DNA of 64,000 nt from Synaphobranchus kaupii (GCA_029718625.1 CM056377.1:110842407-110906406); one strand, 5' to 3'. Shown: positions 40,080 through 53,750, counted from the stretch's first letter. Notes: generated by a model not told the origin, from the letters alone. Program-made: numbers and translations.

Positions 40080-40556
40080 GCCATTCTACTGTGCGCCCTG
40101 TGCCTGCTGAATATCCAAAGCTAAGCAGGTGGTGGGCTTGGTTGGTACTTTAAAAATAAACCTCCTGGAAAACTAAGCAGATAGCAAATTTGTTAGGCAA
40201 ACAGAGGACAGTGTTCTCCCTGGATCAAATGACCCATTATTTGTGTAGACATGGCGTAACTATGCAATCACGTTATCAATTTTCCAGATGAGACATTCAG
40301 ATGAGTCATTAAATATGGCATTTATCAAAAGGAGTATGGAGTTTCTCTGACATCTTTGCTAAATTCTGGCCCTTCACCCATATAATCATCCCTCAAATTC
40401 CCTCCAACTGCACCTTAGCCGTGTGGTGAGCGTACGGGCATAAAATGTTTGCCGTGGATGCTACAGACTGCTGGTGGTTGGGGTGAGTTTCCGTCCTTCA
40501 CTGTAAAGCACTCTGAGATCATGAAACCTGCTGTATAAATGCAATCCATTATTATA
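40080..40556 (+). mobile_element. 5S rRNA-derived SINE (SINE3-like), near full length
   Basis: The head has a degraded 5S rRNA internal promoter: AAAGCTAAGCAGGTGGTGGG, CTTGGTTGGTACTT, then CTCCTGGAAAACTAAG. The body includes GTGTGGTGAGCG and CTGGTGGTTGGGGTGAG. The 3' end is CACTGTAAAGCACTCTGAGA with CTGTATAAATGCAATCCATT, the LINE-like tail of this fish family. It is diverged, so an old insertion. Confidence 0.8.
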
Positions 40557-40624
40557 ACTTCTAATGCAATGGTAGTGCGGGCTCATAGGCCAGCATAGGC
40601 AGAACCGGGAGAAGCAGAATGGCA

Positions 40625-40850
40625 AATTATCAACACTAGTGCAGTGCCCGTTCCGAACGGGCCGATTTCTTGGCCCCCGGTATTGCTGCTTGCAGCTTTC
40701 TCAAGAACCGCTCATCCAATCAACTTCACACTCGACACTGCACTTCCTTGGATCCTGAGCAATACACCTAGCGAATTTCAGACACACAGACAGCAGGCAG
40801 ACACACAGACGCACAGCAGACAAGATTCCTGCCTTTATAGTTAGATGCTC
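40625..40850. repeat. possible unclassified dispersed repeat
   Basis: Begins near ACTAGTGCAGTGCCCGTTCC and ends near CAGACAAGATTCCTGCCTTT with TATAGTTAGAT. It includes a CACACAGACAGCAGGC-like tract. The form resembles fish dispersed repeats but I cannot place it. Confidence 0.3.
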
Positions 40851-41426
40851 TTATTCCCTCTCTTTTTCCAGACCAGTTCCCCGTCATGCTTAGACGATAG
40901 AGCTGGCAAAATTCCCCTCACCTGTAAAGGATTTGTGTCAGTTTTGTAACCCTTCTCTTGTGTCTGGTTGTTAGAAAAGACACGGGACTGAATTTGCACG
41001 GTTCAAAAGGTTCCCGGTTGCCACCGGGCACTCATTGTCATGAGCTCTTAGGCCTCCATTAAAGCACCAGCTCCATGGGAGACAGCCGAAAAGGGCAGGT
41101 ACTTCATCAGTTGATGTTTATAGCTGACATTTACAGAGTTTACACCCCCTTCCTCAGTGGTGTTAACGGCAACCCTTTGATTCGACATGTTCTGTGTGCT
41201 GGTCCTTGCCGCCGGAGCTGGGAAGCCCGTCGAGGCAATGCATTGTATGGAGAGAGCAAAAGAAGCAACTCTGTTGAACATCAAAAAAAAAAAAAGCATA
41301 AAAATAAGAAAAAAATATGATGATTTGCTATTCCTGGCTTCCACATGAACTGCGTGCACTGTAAAATTTGTTTTATACTTCATGAAACCAACAAGCACAT
41401 GCATAACAGCACAACAAGTGGAAGTT

Positions 41427-41529
<103 letters not shown>

Positions 41530-42682
41530 AGATCAGAGGCAGACAGACCACATACAGCTGCTGGTTATGATGAATGTCTATGGCCATCAGAAGTGCTACA
41601 TTCAGATTCAGAAGCAATTCGCAGTTTGAGGATATCTGGTATATGGGAGCTGTTAGCACATTTTGGGGATTTTCAGAGGGATCTGTGCTGCTAAATGACT
41701 CCCTCGAGTCCCTTGCCATTACAAGAAAAGCAGACCTCAAAAATGACACGAAGGTGACAAATGGATAGGCTATTTAATATGATGCTAGGTAATAAAAGTG
41801 AATACGTGATTATAGCATGACAGCAAATGTCTTTGAGCAGCTTTCAGACCTTAGGGTTAGCGGCACACTAAGGCTAAGGTGACCTCGACATCTACTCGAG
41901 TTATCTTCCAGCTGTCACAGACACATGGTATTGGCTATTGGCTGCAGGAATTAAAATGCTTGACTGTGGTTGGGTTCGGCTTAGCCAAGGTACATTATAA
42001 GGGGATTCGATAAAGCTCTTTCCATCCTTTGTGTCTCCTCAGTGTTCGTGACACTTCAGGTTACGGTGCCTGTTGTTTGTGCTGACCGCAGGCTTCTGAA
42101 CCCTGTTACTCATGTTCAGAGGAGTCCATGACATTTTACAGGCTTTAAAGAACTCCAGGCCACACAGATTCTTCCTCTGCTGTGGTAATAAAATGACATA
42201 TTACAGGCACATTTCAGACATGTTTGTTACATGTTGCAGGAGTGTTTTTGAGTGAGGTGGTACTCCTGTTGTTATGCAGAATATTTATATGGTTTATTTT
42301 TGGCTGAAGTAATTTGCCAGAAGTAATTTACAATTTTGCAGAGCTGCACTAAGACTGTCAGTTTTCTAACCATGTAGGACACAAGCTCGGGAAAAACTCT
42401 TGTCCAAAGTGATAATATAAGAGCTTGGTGGGGGGTAAAATGCGGGAATGCATGTGGATATAGGCTTCTAAGGTGTCATGCAATATTAGAAAGATGGCTG
42501 TTCTGATGGCACATTTGACACATTTGAAAGTGTCATATTCCATGGTGAAAAATGGCAAAGCTCATGTTATGTGACAATTGTGCTGATGATACAAACAGAA
42601 GAGGTGTTCTCCTGTATAGCTATTGTATTTGTTTACACATACAATTGAAGATGAGGGCCAGCATGGCTGTTTTAAAGTCATA

Positions 42683-43383
42683 GGGTCATTCTGTGACACT
42701 TCAACACAATTTTTCAGCCGACCCACACAGATTGAAACGATATTTGGTGTGATGATTTGCTTATATGAGAAACCCCCAGAACTGAATTTGTTTGTAATTT
42801 GGCTCGTTTGCAATACGGGGTCAACAAACTTTTGACTAATTAGCATGACCTCCAAACTTTAAATACTTGTATCTCCAAAAGTATGGCACCTACAAAGCCA
42901 GGTTTTACATAATTTTAAAGCTCTTAGTTCTTAAATGTTAGTTTATGATGTAAGAAACAATCTTAGAAAACTTTGTGATGGGCGCTCTTAAAGTTTTGCA
43001 GTTATGATTTTTTTGAAGATTTGTCCAGATGCCTGTCCAGGAAAAAAAAACATATTTACTTCAAGGTCAAAGGTAATTTCATTACACATTTTCTGTGCGT
43101 TTCATGCTACAATTTTCATTTTATTTTATGAAATGGAGAAGAGCTTTAAAATTGTAAAACTTGGCTTTGTAGGTGCTATAATTTTGGAGATACAAGTATT
43201 TAAAGTTTGGAGGTCATGCCAATTAGTCAAAAGTTCGTTGACCCGTAACGCAAAAACGAACAAGCCAAATTACAAAAAAATTCAGTTCTGGGAGTTTGTC
43301 ATATAGGCAAATCATCACACCAAATATCGTTTAAATCTGTGAGGGTCGGTGCAGAATTGCGTTGAAGTGACACGGAATGACCC
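42683..43383. mobile_element. ~700-bp palindromic (foldback) MITE
   Basis: Left end GGGTCATTCTGTGACACTTC pairs with right end GAAGTGACACGGAATGACCC. Pairing continues for about 250 bp per arm (ATATTTGGTGTGATGATTTG, CATGACCTCCAAACTTTAAA, TACTTGTATCTCCAAAA, CACCTACAAAGCCA), leaving a loop of about 190 bp around 42940-43130. It has no transposase. Flanks read CATA on the left and CCATA on the right, so the duplication is ambiguous. Confidence 0.8.
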
Positions 43384-44609
43384 CATAGCAAACCGATGCA
43401 TTGTGCCAGTTATTACAGTTTACTTTCCTGCTGGACCAGACTCACTTATTACTGATAGGTTTGTTATTTTTTTCTGTCATTCAGGAGACATTACGGTGAA
43501 CTATCTTTGTGACCCTGGATAACCTCTGACAGCAAGACAGAGGACATGATTTGTTGCCAGGCCAAATATCTGCCTCTCCTATGGCATGTCAATCATCTTT
43601 CATTTGAACCATAAACCAACAGATTCTGGCAATTCAAGGGGCTTTGAGGGAAGAAGGCTTTGAAGAAGAGGTTTATCTTCGTGATTCAATAGACTTATTC
43701 CTGTACATCTGTAATAAAAATTGAGTGATCTCAAATCACTTCATCTTCCGCACAGAGAAAATGAAAGCGCAAAGGTTCTGAAATATTATTTTACATATTT
43801 TAAACAACAGAAAACTTACTGCCTTAAAGTTTTACAGATTTTTCTTTTCTTTTTCTTTCTTTTTTGCAGTAGAGCATTTGTGATCAAGAAAAAAAAACAT
43901 TTTAATTCATATGATTCTTAGTATAGGCCTAGCATATCAAGACAATCAAATTTAGTGTAGTAAATCAATATCAAGGCAGCTTTCTGTCCAAAGGTGAAAG
44001 TAAAAGGGACATTTTTAGAATAATAGAATGATATAATAAATGTACAGCAGACCTTTGTGTTTAACCATATAAATGTTGACTACAATTTAAAAAATACATT
44101 AAATCCTCATTAAGGAGACGCTATAGTATCTCACGGAGTAATCGTACCAACAAGCAAGAGAAATCTGCAGAATGCCACTTTGATTCATTCCCTCAGGGTA
44201 GTTGCTAGTGAAAAATGAAGCAAGGTGATATCCAAGGTCTATTCCTATCACATTATTAGGTAATAATTCAATTCTGAATTCCACAATACTCTTCTAAAGC
44301 ATTCTTTGAGGGGAAAAATGCTGTCTGCCCCCATGATTAAAATGGAGTGAATAACTACGAGAACAAAAAAATGTATAATATTAAGATATCATAATGGAGG
44401 CTCAGCTTTATTAGGATGGACAAAATTTTTTTATTTCTCATCATCAGCATATTTCCCACTGGCGGAGTAATGTACCAAGGTGACTACACACACAGTGCAT
44501 ATTAATGTGCACATTTGCAAATGAGCTCAATGGTAGTTCTGGATAAGCACCGAAGGAAGTACTTAAAAGACTTAGAATATGATGAATAACAAGAAGAGGA
44601 TAAGGAGGA

Positions 44610-44628
44610 AGAATAATAATAATAATAA

Positions 44629-44659
<31 letters not shown>

Positions 44660-44674
44660 AATAATAATAATAAT
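44610..44674. repeat. AAT/AAG compound microsatellite
   Basis: (AAT)n, (AAG)n, (AAT)n compound trinucleotide array. Confidence 0.95.
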
Positions 44675-47600
44675 TCATATAAATCCAACTGAAAAACAAT
44701 GATATGACCGATCACAACTATTCAACAATTAATCAGCTTGCTCAAGAACGTCTGCAAATGAGTGTGTCTGGCCAATATCATAAGAACAATACTGGGAGGC
44801 ATATTCAGATCAAGCACCAATACTTTTTCAATGCAGTTTCTCAGTGCAGTTTGACCTACAGTCTAGAACTGAACCTTGACCTTGGCCAGGAGCCCTGCAG
44901 GCAACACATAAAAGTTTTGGTCTTGGCTTATTTGCTCAGGGATGGAGGAATTCAATTAGCAGAACACTGTCTACCTTAACCTTCAAGAGCAACTGCTCTA
45001 GTCTACCGGGAACCATATGATCTGTCTGTGCTAGCAGTGAATCGTTCTCCCATTTGATGGAGGACTGGCAGCGATGGGACAGGCTTAGAACTGAGATTGG
45101 ACATTAAAAACCCATGTGGGGATAAACAATGGGGATAAAAAAAGCTTGCTCAAAAACATGGATGTTAGTCTTTAACATTTCCATGATTAGGAAAAATATG
45201 AAGAAAAAAAAACATTGAGTTATTTTTGCATAAAACAATAGGATTCTGAACATGAAAATTCTCAGTCTCTCGGAGGCTATTATGTCTCAAACAGAGATTG
45301 CGGTGTATAATCTCAGTTACAGTATATTTTCAAAAGTCATTAATAATCAAGTTATTTTAAATTATATATTTTTCATTAAGAGCAAGAACATCATTAAGAG
45401 AGAAAGTAGTTCTGCTCAGGCAGACAGCTCAAAAAAGACCCGTCTCTACTGCGCCAAGCTTGTTGTGATCATGACAGATGATGGCATAGAATAGGACTAA
45501 TCCATCACGCAGGAGTCGAAACCTGAAAGAATCCTGTTTACAAGGCTGGACCCATACTGTCACCCATTCATCATTCACCAGAGGGCTTTTGTTTTTGTAA
45601 CTTTACCAGATGGCATTGTGACACACAACTGCTAAACCCCTGTTCATTAAAACGCATGCCATTGTGGTGGACATCAGGTTTGTTCAAATGGGATCATTCA
45701 TACTTCCAACTCTTTATAAAAATAGATGTTTTAGAAGTGTTCAAAGACGGATAAAAAGAGCACTTCAACTAAAAAAAAAAAACTGCAGAATCAAATCCAT
45801 GTTTATGAGCAAACATACAGTACTGTGCTGAAGTGAGATCTTGCCTATAGCTTATACTGATTATATGGTAATCTTCACCTAAGACTTTAAATATATTTAG
45901 TGCACTGCTAACTACAAAACCAGCACACCTTGTGACTCCCCAGTATCAGAGTTGGTAACCTCTGATCTATACGTTTCTTTTCAGTACTCTACTATACTTT
46001 ACTGTACTAGACTACTTGCATTGATTAAAAACTGGGAGAATGGAAATTAATTACATACAAATGTATCGATGTAAGATCCTCTTTGGTATGATGCACACTA
46101 ATGTGTGTGTTCTCCACAAACCACCAGGCAGGCCGCTGCCTCTTTTCTATCTGGAATTTGAGGCTCATTACTGAACTCAGACCAAGTGTCTTAGCTAGAT
46201 ATGCCACCTGGGAGCCGCCCGACAATCAAAAACAAACCACTCATTATATCAAGAACATACTCACTCCTCTGTGTTCTAGGTTTCATTAATAATGTGAAGC
46301 GTGATGAGTATAGGATTCACATCACAGGGTTGAACCCAGACTTCCCTGCTGCCAATCTTGTTCTGGGCTCTATTGAAGAGGTAAAATATCCTGACTGTCG
46401 ATATAATTTGCTTTTGTGTGGCAGTCAGAGGCTTGTGTTGGCAACACTCGCTTTACTCAAAGACTGTACACAGCTTTTGTAGCAATGTTTGTGCTCTTTG
46501 TGGAATATTTTCACTATAAACAACCAAGAACTACTGTGTCATGAAACATTACATTTTGTCATGTCAAAGATGCCATTCAACTAAAACCTGAAATGGCTTC
46601 ATATTAGTCTTAAGACTGTATTCCTTATGGGTAGTCTGTACTTGAGGCCCCCAGTGCGCTTAAAAGCACAATTATTGTTAAGTATGGTCATTTCAGGCTT
46701 ACATTTTCTTTTTTCATCCTTGTTGATAAAGCTATCAGAACCACCCGTATTTCCGAACACACAAGACATTATTAAAGTCTCTAAAACGTGAAAGATTCCA
46801 TGGTTGCATTTCAGCAACAAAAATAGGATGCTGCTTATATGCCTAATAGCATAGTTCTTCTCTGTAGTCGAATGAAAAACCCAATTTAAAATTCAATGCA
46901 GGAAGGCATTTTATGAGCTTTTGTGCGGTTGTGTAGCAGAGACCCAGGATGATCATGTTTAAGATATCATTAGTGTTCCCAAGTGGGGAATATTCTGAGC
47001 TGTATCCCTGCCAGATGGGTGGTCCCCAAATTATCACAGGAGGAAACCAGGCTTGTAACCAATAGGACAAACAGACTCCTGCTTTTAAAGTGTGTGGCAG
47101 GAAGCACAGAGCACTTACAATGAGAAGAAAAAGTGTATTCAGAATACAGCAGGGTTGTGCCAAATCAGTTTGAGAGCACTGCCACAGGTAATGTGGCGGC
47201 ATGCTCAAGAGGAGAGAGACTGCATTTATTGATGAAGAACACTCACAGAAAGTAACGAGCTGACTAAAACGACAGTTTTTCACCATACCGCCAGTTAAAT
47301 GTGGAGCGCATTTAATGACATACTTAGATCATTGGGGAAAACAGATAGGGACACATACATCGGTGCCAGAAAGAGTTCTGTTCCTCTCATATAGTCACAT
47401 CATGTTTTTAATCACTACATTTTTTTATTTGCAGAATGACTCTCGACTACATCAGTTTAAGGAAGATGGCAGAGTACTTGATGCAGTCATCACTGTGAAA
47501 TAAGATTTGAGAGCGTTCTATTGAGTGGAATTATACAGCACATTTCCTCACAACACGTGAACATCTGCCTACCAAAAATTCCTTTAACTAAGTAATATAT

Positions 47601-48478
47601 ACATATAAAAAAACATTTAAATATTACTGAGTAAAACTGAAACAACAACAACACATATATTTTTTCAGAATTATTTTTTTGTTCACATTTAACTATACAT
47701 CCAAGATTATTTTTCAGGGACACAATGGTCGGGAACACTAATGTAGTCCACAGGTAGAACCTGTAATAGACATGCAGCATTGCCAGCATTGCCAAAAGCA
47801 GGTGAAAGAAGAACTGACTGCTTACATGCACAAACACATGCATACATACAAAAACAAACAAACATTCTTGCATACAAATACATCTACCTACATACAAAAT
47901 ATTAAGTGCAGTATGAGTGAGGTACTAAGGAGTTGGAAATCTGTTAATAAATGTTCGTTATCATCTCAAAATTGACGAGGTGAGAAAAAAGTACATCAAA
48001 CAAATGGATGGGTTGGTAAGTGCTTGTATTGATTGTAAATGCAGTGGAAAAATAGGTGCCATCTGAAATTCTGGAATTTGGATTCAACACATAATTATTG
48101 GCTGGAGCCTGTTAATGACAGCATGTCTTCTCTGAGTAATCAGAGACAGAAAGAAAGGAGAAAGAAGGCCTGAACCAAGCTTGGAAAGTAAGACAGTCTG
48201 CACATTAAATGTGGGCTGTGGCTTCCCTGCCAACCAATGCTTTTGACTTCTCAAACCAACTGGTTTTTAAATAATTAAAATATTATGCTATAAATACTGC
48301 TGCATGGCCTTAATCTGCTTGATGCTAGTAGGATGTGCAATATGTGCAAAGTGTACATGTATACATCCTCAGCTGCACTGACAAAAAGGCAGAAATGCTG
48401 TTCATTATTAAAAAAAAAAATATATATTTACAATGGAGATTGCTATAAACATGCACCAGTACACTTTTAAGGGATATT

Positions 48479-48516
48479 ATTAATAACAACAACAATAATA
48501 ATAATAATAATAATAA
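48479..48516. repeat. AAC/AAT microsatellite at SINE end
   Basis: Short (AAC)n(AAT)n array directly before the inverted SINE. Read on the minus strand it is the SINE's 3' tail repeat. Confidence 0.9.
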
Positions 48517-48925
48517 TGCCTTGCATTTATATAGCACCTTTCTCACCAGCCGGCGACTCAAAGCTCTTTACAATGATGAGGGGGAAACTCGCCTCAAGCA
48601 CCACAAATGTGTAGCACCCACCTGGGTGATGCAGCGGCAGCCATTTTGCGCCAGAATGCTCACCACACATCAGCTGAGGTGGAGAGGGAGAGAACAATCT
48701 TTTTAGCCAATTAAACTAGGTGATGATTAAGTGGCAGTTTGAAAGAGCCAGGTTTGGAATTTAGCCAAGACACCGGGGAAACCCCTACTCTTTACGATAA
48801 GTGTCATGGGATCCTTAATGACCACAGTGATTCAGGACCTCGGTTTAAAGTCTCATCCATAAGATGGCATCTCCTACGGCACAGTGTCTGCATCACTGCA
48901 CTGGGGCATTGGGGTTTAAATGTTT
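48517..48925 (-). mobile_element. 5S-SINE family copy, 5'-truncated, inverted
   Basis: Minus-strand copy of the family at 40.08 kb. The 3' end (GCATTTATATAGCACCTTTC, CAAAGCTCTTTACAATG on +) lies at the low coordinate. The body includes CACCACAAATGTGTAGCACC, CACCTGGGTGATGCAGCGGC and CATAAGATGGCATCTCC. The 5S-like head is absent, so truncation is at the 5' end, as in ordinary retrotransposition. Confidence 0.8.
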
Positions 48926-49830
48926 GAGGCCTTTCAGCAAACCAAGTTCACTACCACTCCTGCATAACTTATCATAAGTTAAAGAATCAGGAATTCAGAC
49001 TGTAGAAAGAAACAATTAGAATTACCTTCAGACGCCATGCGGCTGCCACATATGACCTGCGTGATTGTGTGCTACATAGATTTCTCCAATGGCAATGTCC
49101 ATGAGAACTTGTGATGAATTGTTTCCTGATAAATGGCTTTTCATTATTGAATTGTGGTTAGACCAGTTAACGTTAAACCAGTTGGGTTTACTTTAAAAAT
49201 TCCTAAAGACACACTGGCAAAATGAAAGATGAAAGATACGAACAGCGCACTGCCCTGTTAAGCAAAAAAATAAAAATTTTATAACTACATGCATATCACA
49301 TGTTGTGAGTCTTGTGTCCAGATCAAAAAATGTCAATCAATTATCGATTATTATATACATGTCAAGTGTAGTTGAGCAAAACAATAAATTATAATAATTT
49401 GGCACGCAAGACAAATATTCCCTGCAGTAAAACAACGTATTTTGGTGTAATGTTTAATGTATTATCTTGAGATCTTTACATTATTTTTTAATCTCAACAA
49501 ATGGCTCCCACACCTACAGAAGCCCCTGAAAGGCAAAGTGAAAAATTTCTTTTTGCCAAATTTTGTCAAAATGAGTTTGTCAAAATGTTGAGGTTTTTTT
49601 GTTGTAAATTGATTTACAATTTCAGAGAAATATGAATAGGCTGCTATAATTGGGACGTCAACAACTATCACTAGGGGGCCACCGTGCATAGGGTAAGCGT
49701 CATTAACAAGGGGTAGCCTAATAATGAACGCACACCCATAGTTTCTTATTCCAGGACATCGCATTCTGCAGAAATATAACCCTGTTATAATTAGCCTACA
49801 AAATGAGCTGGAATTCTAATTCATCGGGCT

Positions 49831-50141
49831 CAAATTGTGAAAGAGTGGTTCAGGGAGCATGAGGAATCATTTTCACACATGAATTGGCCACCAGAGTCCT
49901 GACCTTAACCCCATTGAAAGTCATTGGGATGTGCTGGAGAAGACTTCACGGAGTGGTTCGACTCTCCCATCGTCAATAAAAGATCTCAGCCAAAAGTTAA
50001 TGCAACTCTGGATGGAAATAAATGTTGTGACGTTGCATAAGGTTGTCGAAACAATGCCACGACGAATGCGCGCCATAATCAAAGCTAAAGGCGGTCCAAC
50101 GAAATATTACAGTGTGCGACTTTTTTTTTGGCTGGGCAGTG
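49831..50141 (+). pseudogene. Tc1/mariner transposase 3' fragment with right terminal sequence
   Basis: Reads [20 protein letters not shown] in one frame. After an apparent 2-base loss it reads [16 protein letters not shown], then PRRMRAIIKAKGGPTKYY in another frame. SPDLNPIE carries the third catalytic acid (the E of DD34E) of Tc1 transposases. The frameshift breaks the gene, and the family's stop after KGGPTKY appears lost. The end GGCTGGGCAGTG followed by TA (50142-50143) is a Tc1 terminal sequence. Upstream parts, including the first two catalytic Asp residues and the DNA-binding domain, are missing. Confidence 0.88.
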
Positions 50142-50447
50142 TATTAGCCTATATGTATAAAACTATATGATATTATCTCGTACGTATGAGATAAACTTAG
50201 GCTTTGGCCGCAAAAAAAAAAATTTCCACCTTGCCTTTCAGGGCTTCTGTACACACCCCTAACTGCAGCCTCGTTTACAGTTTCTTCCTTCTGGTAATGT
50301 AATAGTGCATGGCAGTGGTATTAAGTACAAAGGATGGATCTCAAACTCAAATCCTAGACAGCCGCTGTGTCTGCTGGTTTTGAAGTAACTCTTAATACTT
50401 AAGTGCTCAATTTAAGTCATTGACTGGCTGAAGAGTCTGTACACCTT

Positions 50448-51421
50448 GGGCTCTATTTTCAAACCAGCGCAAGGGGACGGTATAGTCAAACGCAAGCTTG
50501 TTGACAGCATCAACGTCTTAAAACTGGCGCTATGGCGTTTCTCAGCAATACCGCTAGGATCAACAAATTCTCAACATAACATCCTTTCGCTTGCGCTGCA
50601 GTGGGATGGGTGGCGCTGTCTGGGGCGTGTTCTAAAATACTTTCGGCTCAGTGACAATTTGAACCAACGAAAACCCATTGCGTTATGATCAGCTGGAACC
50701 ACCTCTTAGCGGGAACGCAATAGACTCTGGCAATTTGGCAACTTCTTAGTCATGTAGTTCTATGTAGTGTCTATAGGTGATGCCAACATTACACTTCCAT
50801 TTAATGAACAAATAGCCTATAATTATTATTAATTAATTAATTTTAATTTAAACTACTAGAATAAAACAGGACAGCTTACAAGAAACTAGCGATCATGTAG
50901 GCCAATAGCCTATAATATATAAATTACACATTGACACAGTTGAATCATAAGCCTACCATTTGAATCATAATTATGCCTACATCACCAAATGTAGGCTAAT
51001 TAATGCATTTGCCACCTCCTCCCGTGCCTTCCGAACTTCTGGGAGACGAGGTGGTGTGGATTGTGATCCATAAATTACTACAGTCCTAGCCTGTACTTCT
51101 GTTGCAAGTATGTCTGATTCCTGTGCGGAAAATCGCTCTTGTCGTTGACGGTCCAGTGCGTTTGGGTTGCTCATTATGAAATTGCATGGAGCGATTGCGT
51201 TCCAACTGGATTTTTTAAAGCATGAGAACAACAATTTGATTAGCTACCATAGAGACACACCTTGGACATTTAAACCCAGCCTTTTAGCAATACCGCCATC
51301 AGATGCGCCAAGATTGCCGTCATGAAATTACCAAATTTCTCGCCGACACGCCCTCAGAGCGATACCGCCAAGCGATTACTCTTGCGTTCACCATTGCGTT
51401 TGGTTTATTAAAACAGAGCCC
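50448..51421. mobile_element. Harbinger-type non-autonomous element, copy 2
   Basis: 974 bp in the same orientation as the 33.5-kb copy. Ends are GGGCTCTATTTTCAAACC and TTTATTAAAACAGAGCCC, flanked by CTT on both sides (50445-50447 and 51422-51424). Differences from copy 1 are a few point changes, small homopolymer changes and absence of the 32-bp duplication. The independent 3-bp flanks show two separate insertions rather than a segmental duplication. Confidence 0.93.
50977..51174 (-). pseudogene. Harbinger Myb/SANT-like protein, N-terminal fragment (copy 2)
   Basis: Same protein fragment as in copy 1 (MSNPNALDRQ start chosen by its conservation in both copies), with Glu for Gln in KAREEVANA, then ISLHLVM and a stop. 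A longer frame to 51234 exists only because an upstream T-run differs. Truncated relative to NAIF1-like proteins, so not a functional gene by itself. Confidence 0.7.
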
Positions 51422-52844
51422 CTTGTGTTCAAGGCCTAAACTGGCTGATGATTGAAAGGAAATCACAAAAACCAGCAGAGACTGCAGCCCTTCAGGATCG
51501 CGGTTCGAGACCGCTGCTATACAGCGTGGGCAGTTAATGTGTAACAGCCAGACAAAAATATGAAAACTGGGAAAATGCATACAATAATAACATAAACTGA
51601 AGGGAACATATGAATGAATCTGATGACACACAATGAAGCATACATTCATACAGATTAAAACTGCGCTTTCCAATTGTGTCCGCTGTGTTTTGCCTGCTTT
51701 GAATAAAAGTTTACCATTAGCAGTTTAATAAGCTTATTATCATTTGCCCTAGTACTTAGTTCCCAAATTTCCTGTTCTTGGCGTAAATAATTAATGGCAC
51801 AGCTCCACAGAAGTGTGAGGAAAATAAACGAGTCTTTAGCACTTGGGAGACACCCTGCCGAGAGGTTTTCACAACCCTTCTTGGTTGAACACCAACAGTC
51901 TCAAATATTATTCAGAGCACTATGGTGGAGGTCTAGTGGGACTTTCCTGTGGGGAAATGTATATAAATTATCCAGGGGGGCTATAATCTTTTCATAACAC
52001 TGAAACCAAAAGCTTATTCAGACATTAGGCTCACCTATCACACAAACCATGTTGTGCCAGATCGTGTGCTGTGCACGATACATTTATGAATAAGTTATTA
52101 GATTAATAAATGTTATAGCACCAGCTGCATTATGAATACTCATGTGATTGTGTAAACCCGTGCTAATACTGATGAATATTCCAGCAAACCAAAATCTCCA
52201 GTTTTACTTTCAGTTTTCCTTGGACCAAAAAAGCAAAAGAGCAAAACAAAAAATATATATAAACCAACTTACACATGCATGATCATCCCCATCTAACAAG
52301 TTATGTTAATCAGAGGGAGCCGATGAAGGCAACAATTTTACAACAAAATTTCGCATACAAACAGGCAATTTCATTCAGCAACGACAGCAGGAAAATACTG
52401 CGTTTCAATGTAGTGATTTTCCGTTTGCTCTGTGCTAGTGATTACTGAAGGGACACAAGCCTTCGGCTGCTTAGCATGCAGCACATCATTTATAGATCTC
52501 AGGGCCTATTTTCAGCAGGGTGAAAACATTGTCTTCTTTTGTGCTATTATTACATTTGGATTGTGCTGAGAACAAGGTGGCAACACTGATTATAAAGGCG
52601 GGTTGGTGCAGATATAATGAGAGGATAATTGCAAAGGAATGTGTTTTGAGTACAGTGGGCGTGACAAACCTGACCCCGTTAGCCAGGGACATGATCGGCG
52701 ACCTTGAAAGAAGACTAAATAAGGCAAATTAAATAAACGTCAAGCATTAACCAGTCATGATGGAATTGCCCGAGTCTGATTCTAAAAAAAGATAGATTTA
52801 CACTGAAGTGAGCTTGTAATCATGAAATCTATGGTGGGCTTTAA

Positions 52845-52881
52845 CACGCACGCATGCACACAAACAGAAACACACACGCGC

Positions 52882-52944
<63 letters not shown>

Positions 52945-52948
52945 CACA
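52845..52948. repeat. CA/CG microsatellite
   Basis: Compound (CA)n with CGCG steps, about 90 bp beyond the donor of the exon at 53035-53162. Confidence 0.95.
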
Positions 52949-53034
52949 TTCCTTCTGTACTAATAGCCTTTTTGCAGTTTAAGCAAATTCTAATTAAAAT
53001 ATATGCACATTTTACAAATGAATAATGAGCTTAC

Positions 53035-53162
53035 TATCCCCTTGACACCGTAAAGGTCCGACAGTCAGCTTGGCTTCAGAGCCTGGTCGATTTGTGTCTC
53101 CCACAGCCACCTGGTTGACAGGTAAGTGGTCTTTATACAGCAGTAGTCCAGAATCCTCTCTC
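53035..53162 (-). CDS. cntnap2: cntnap2-like exon ii (end of fibrinogen-like region)
   Basis: Continues the frame from the 56.7-kb exon by completing Trp and reading [20 protein letters not shown], then [20 protein letters not shown]. This closely matches the end of the CNTNAP2 fibrinogen-like region. The acceptor is TTCTCTAG above 53162 and the donor is GTAAGC at 53034-53029. Length is 128 nt, entering in phase 2 and leaving in phase 1 (GGG-GAT-A). The acceptor's pyrimidine tract is short and AT-rich. A CA/CG microsatellite lies about 90 bp beyond the donor. The Arg-Cys-Gln motif supplies a conserved cysteine near the domain end. Assignment is firm; the paralogue (2a or 2b) is not resolved. 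Confidence 0.95.
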
Positions 53163-53750
53163 CTAGAGAAAATAAAGATGGATGATAAGACTATGGAAAT
53201 TATATTATGGATATTATATATGTCATGTCATTGTGCACCACTGAACGTAAGTTACACTCAAACCATTTCAATTGTAATTCTCACAAAAGTAAAAAAAAAA
53301 AAAAGTTATTTTCCTTTTCCATTTTATATTTTACCCTGGATGGAAAATTGAGTTTGTGACTCCCCTTGTGATTTAATAAGGCCATTCTTATCACACCTGT
53401 GCACAGATGGACAGATGGCTTTGCTCTAAGAACAAGGGATTCAAAATGAAAGGTGCGGAAAAAAAATGCTATGCTCTGTCCCTAAAAATAAACTATGGGT
53501 ACACATATGGAGAAGCATTGTGCTAATACATGCTAATTGTTCTACGCAAGCATGGATTCATTTGTGTTAATGTGTCTGTGGTGTTGCTCTACCATAAGCT
53601 ACCACTACTGAAGTTGAAAATATACAAGATTTTTTTACAAGGACAACTGATTAAATTCACCCTGACTTGTAATTATGGTCCGTTATTATTTTATGTTATA
53701 GTGGCAGCTTGGTGCATGCAGCTGTCATAAAACCTTATCCTGCACTACAG

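Noticed and set aside
40080..40170. Candidate 5S rRNA gene
   Set aside because: Only a degraded internal promoter region is present, at the head of a SINE.
46843..47286. 147-codon minus-strand frame
   Set aside because: Same strand as the gene but no CNTNAP homology, and the flanking exons already join in frame without it.
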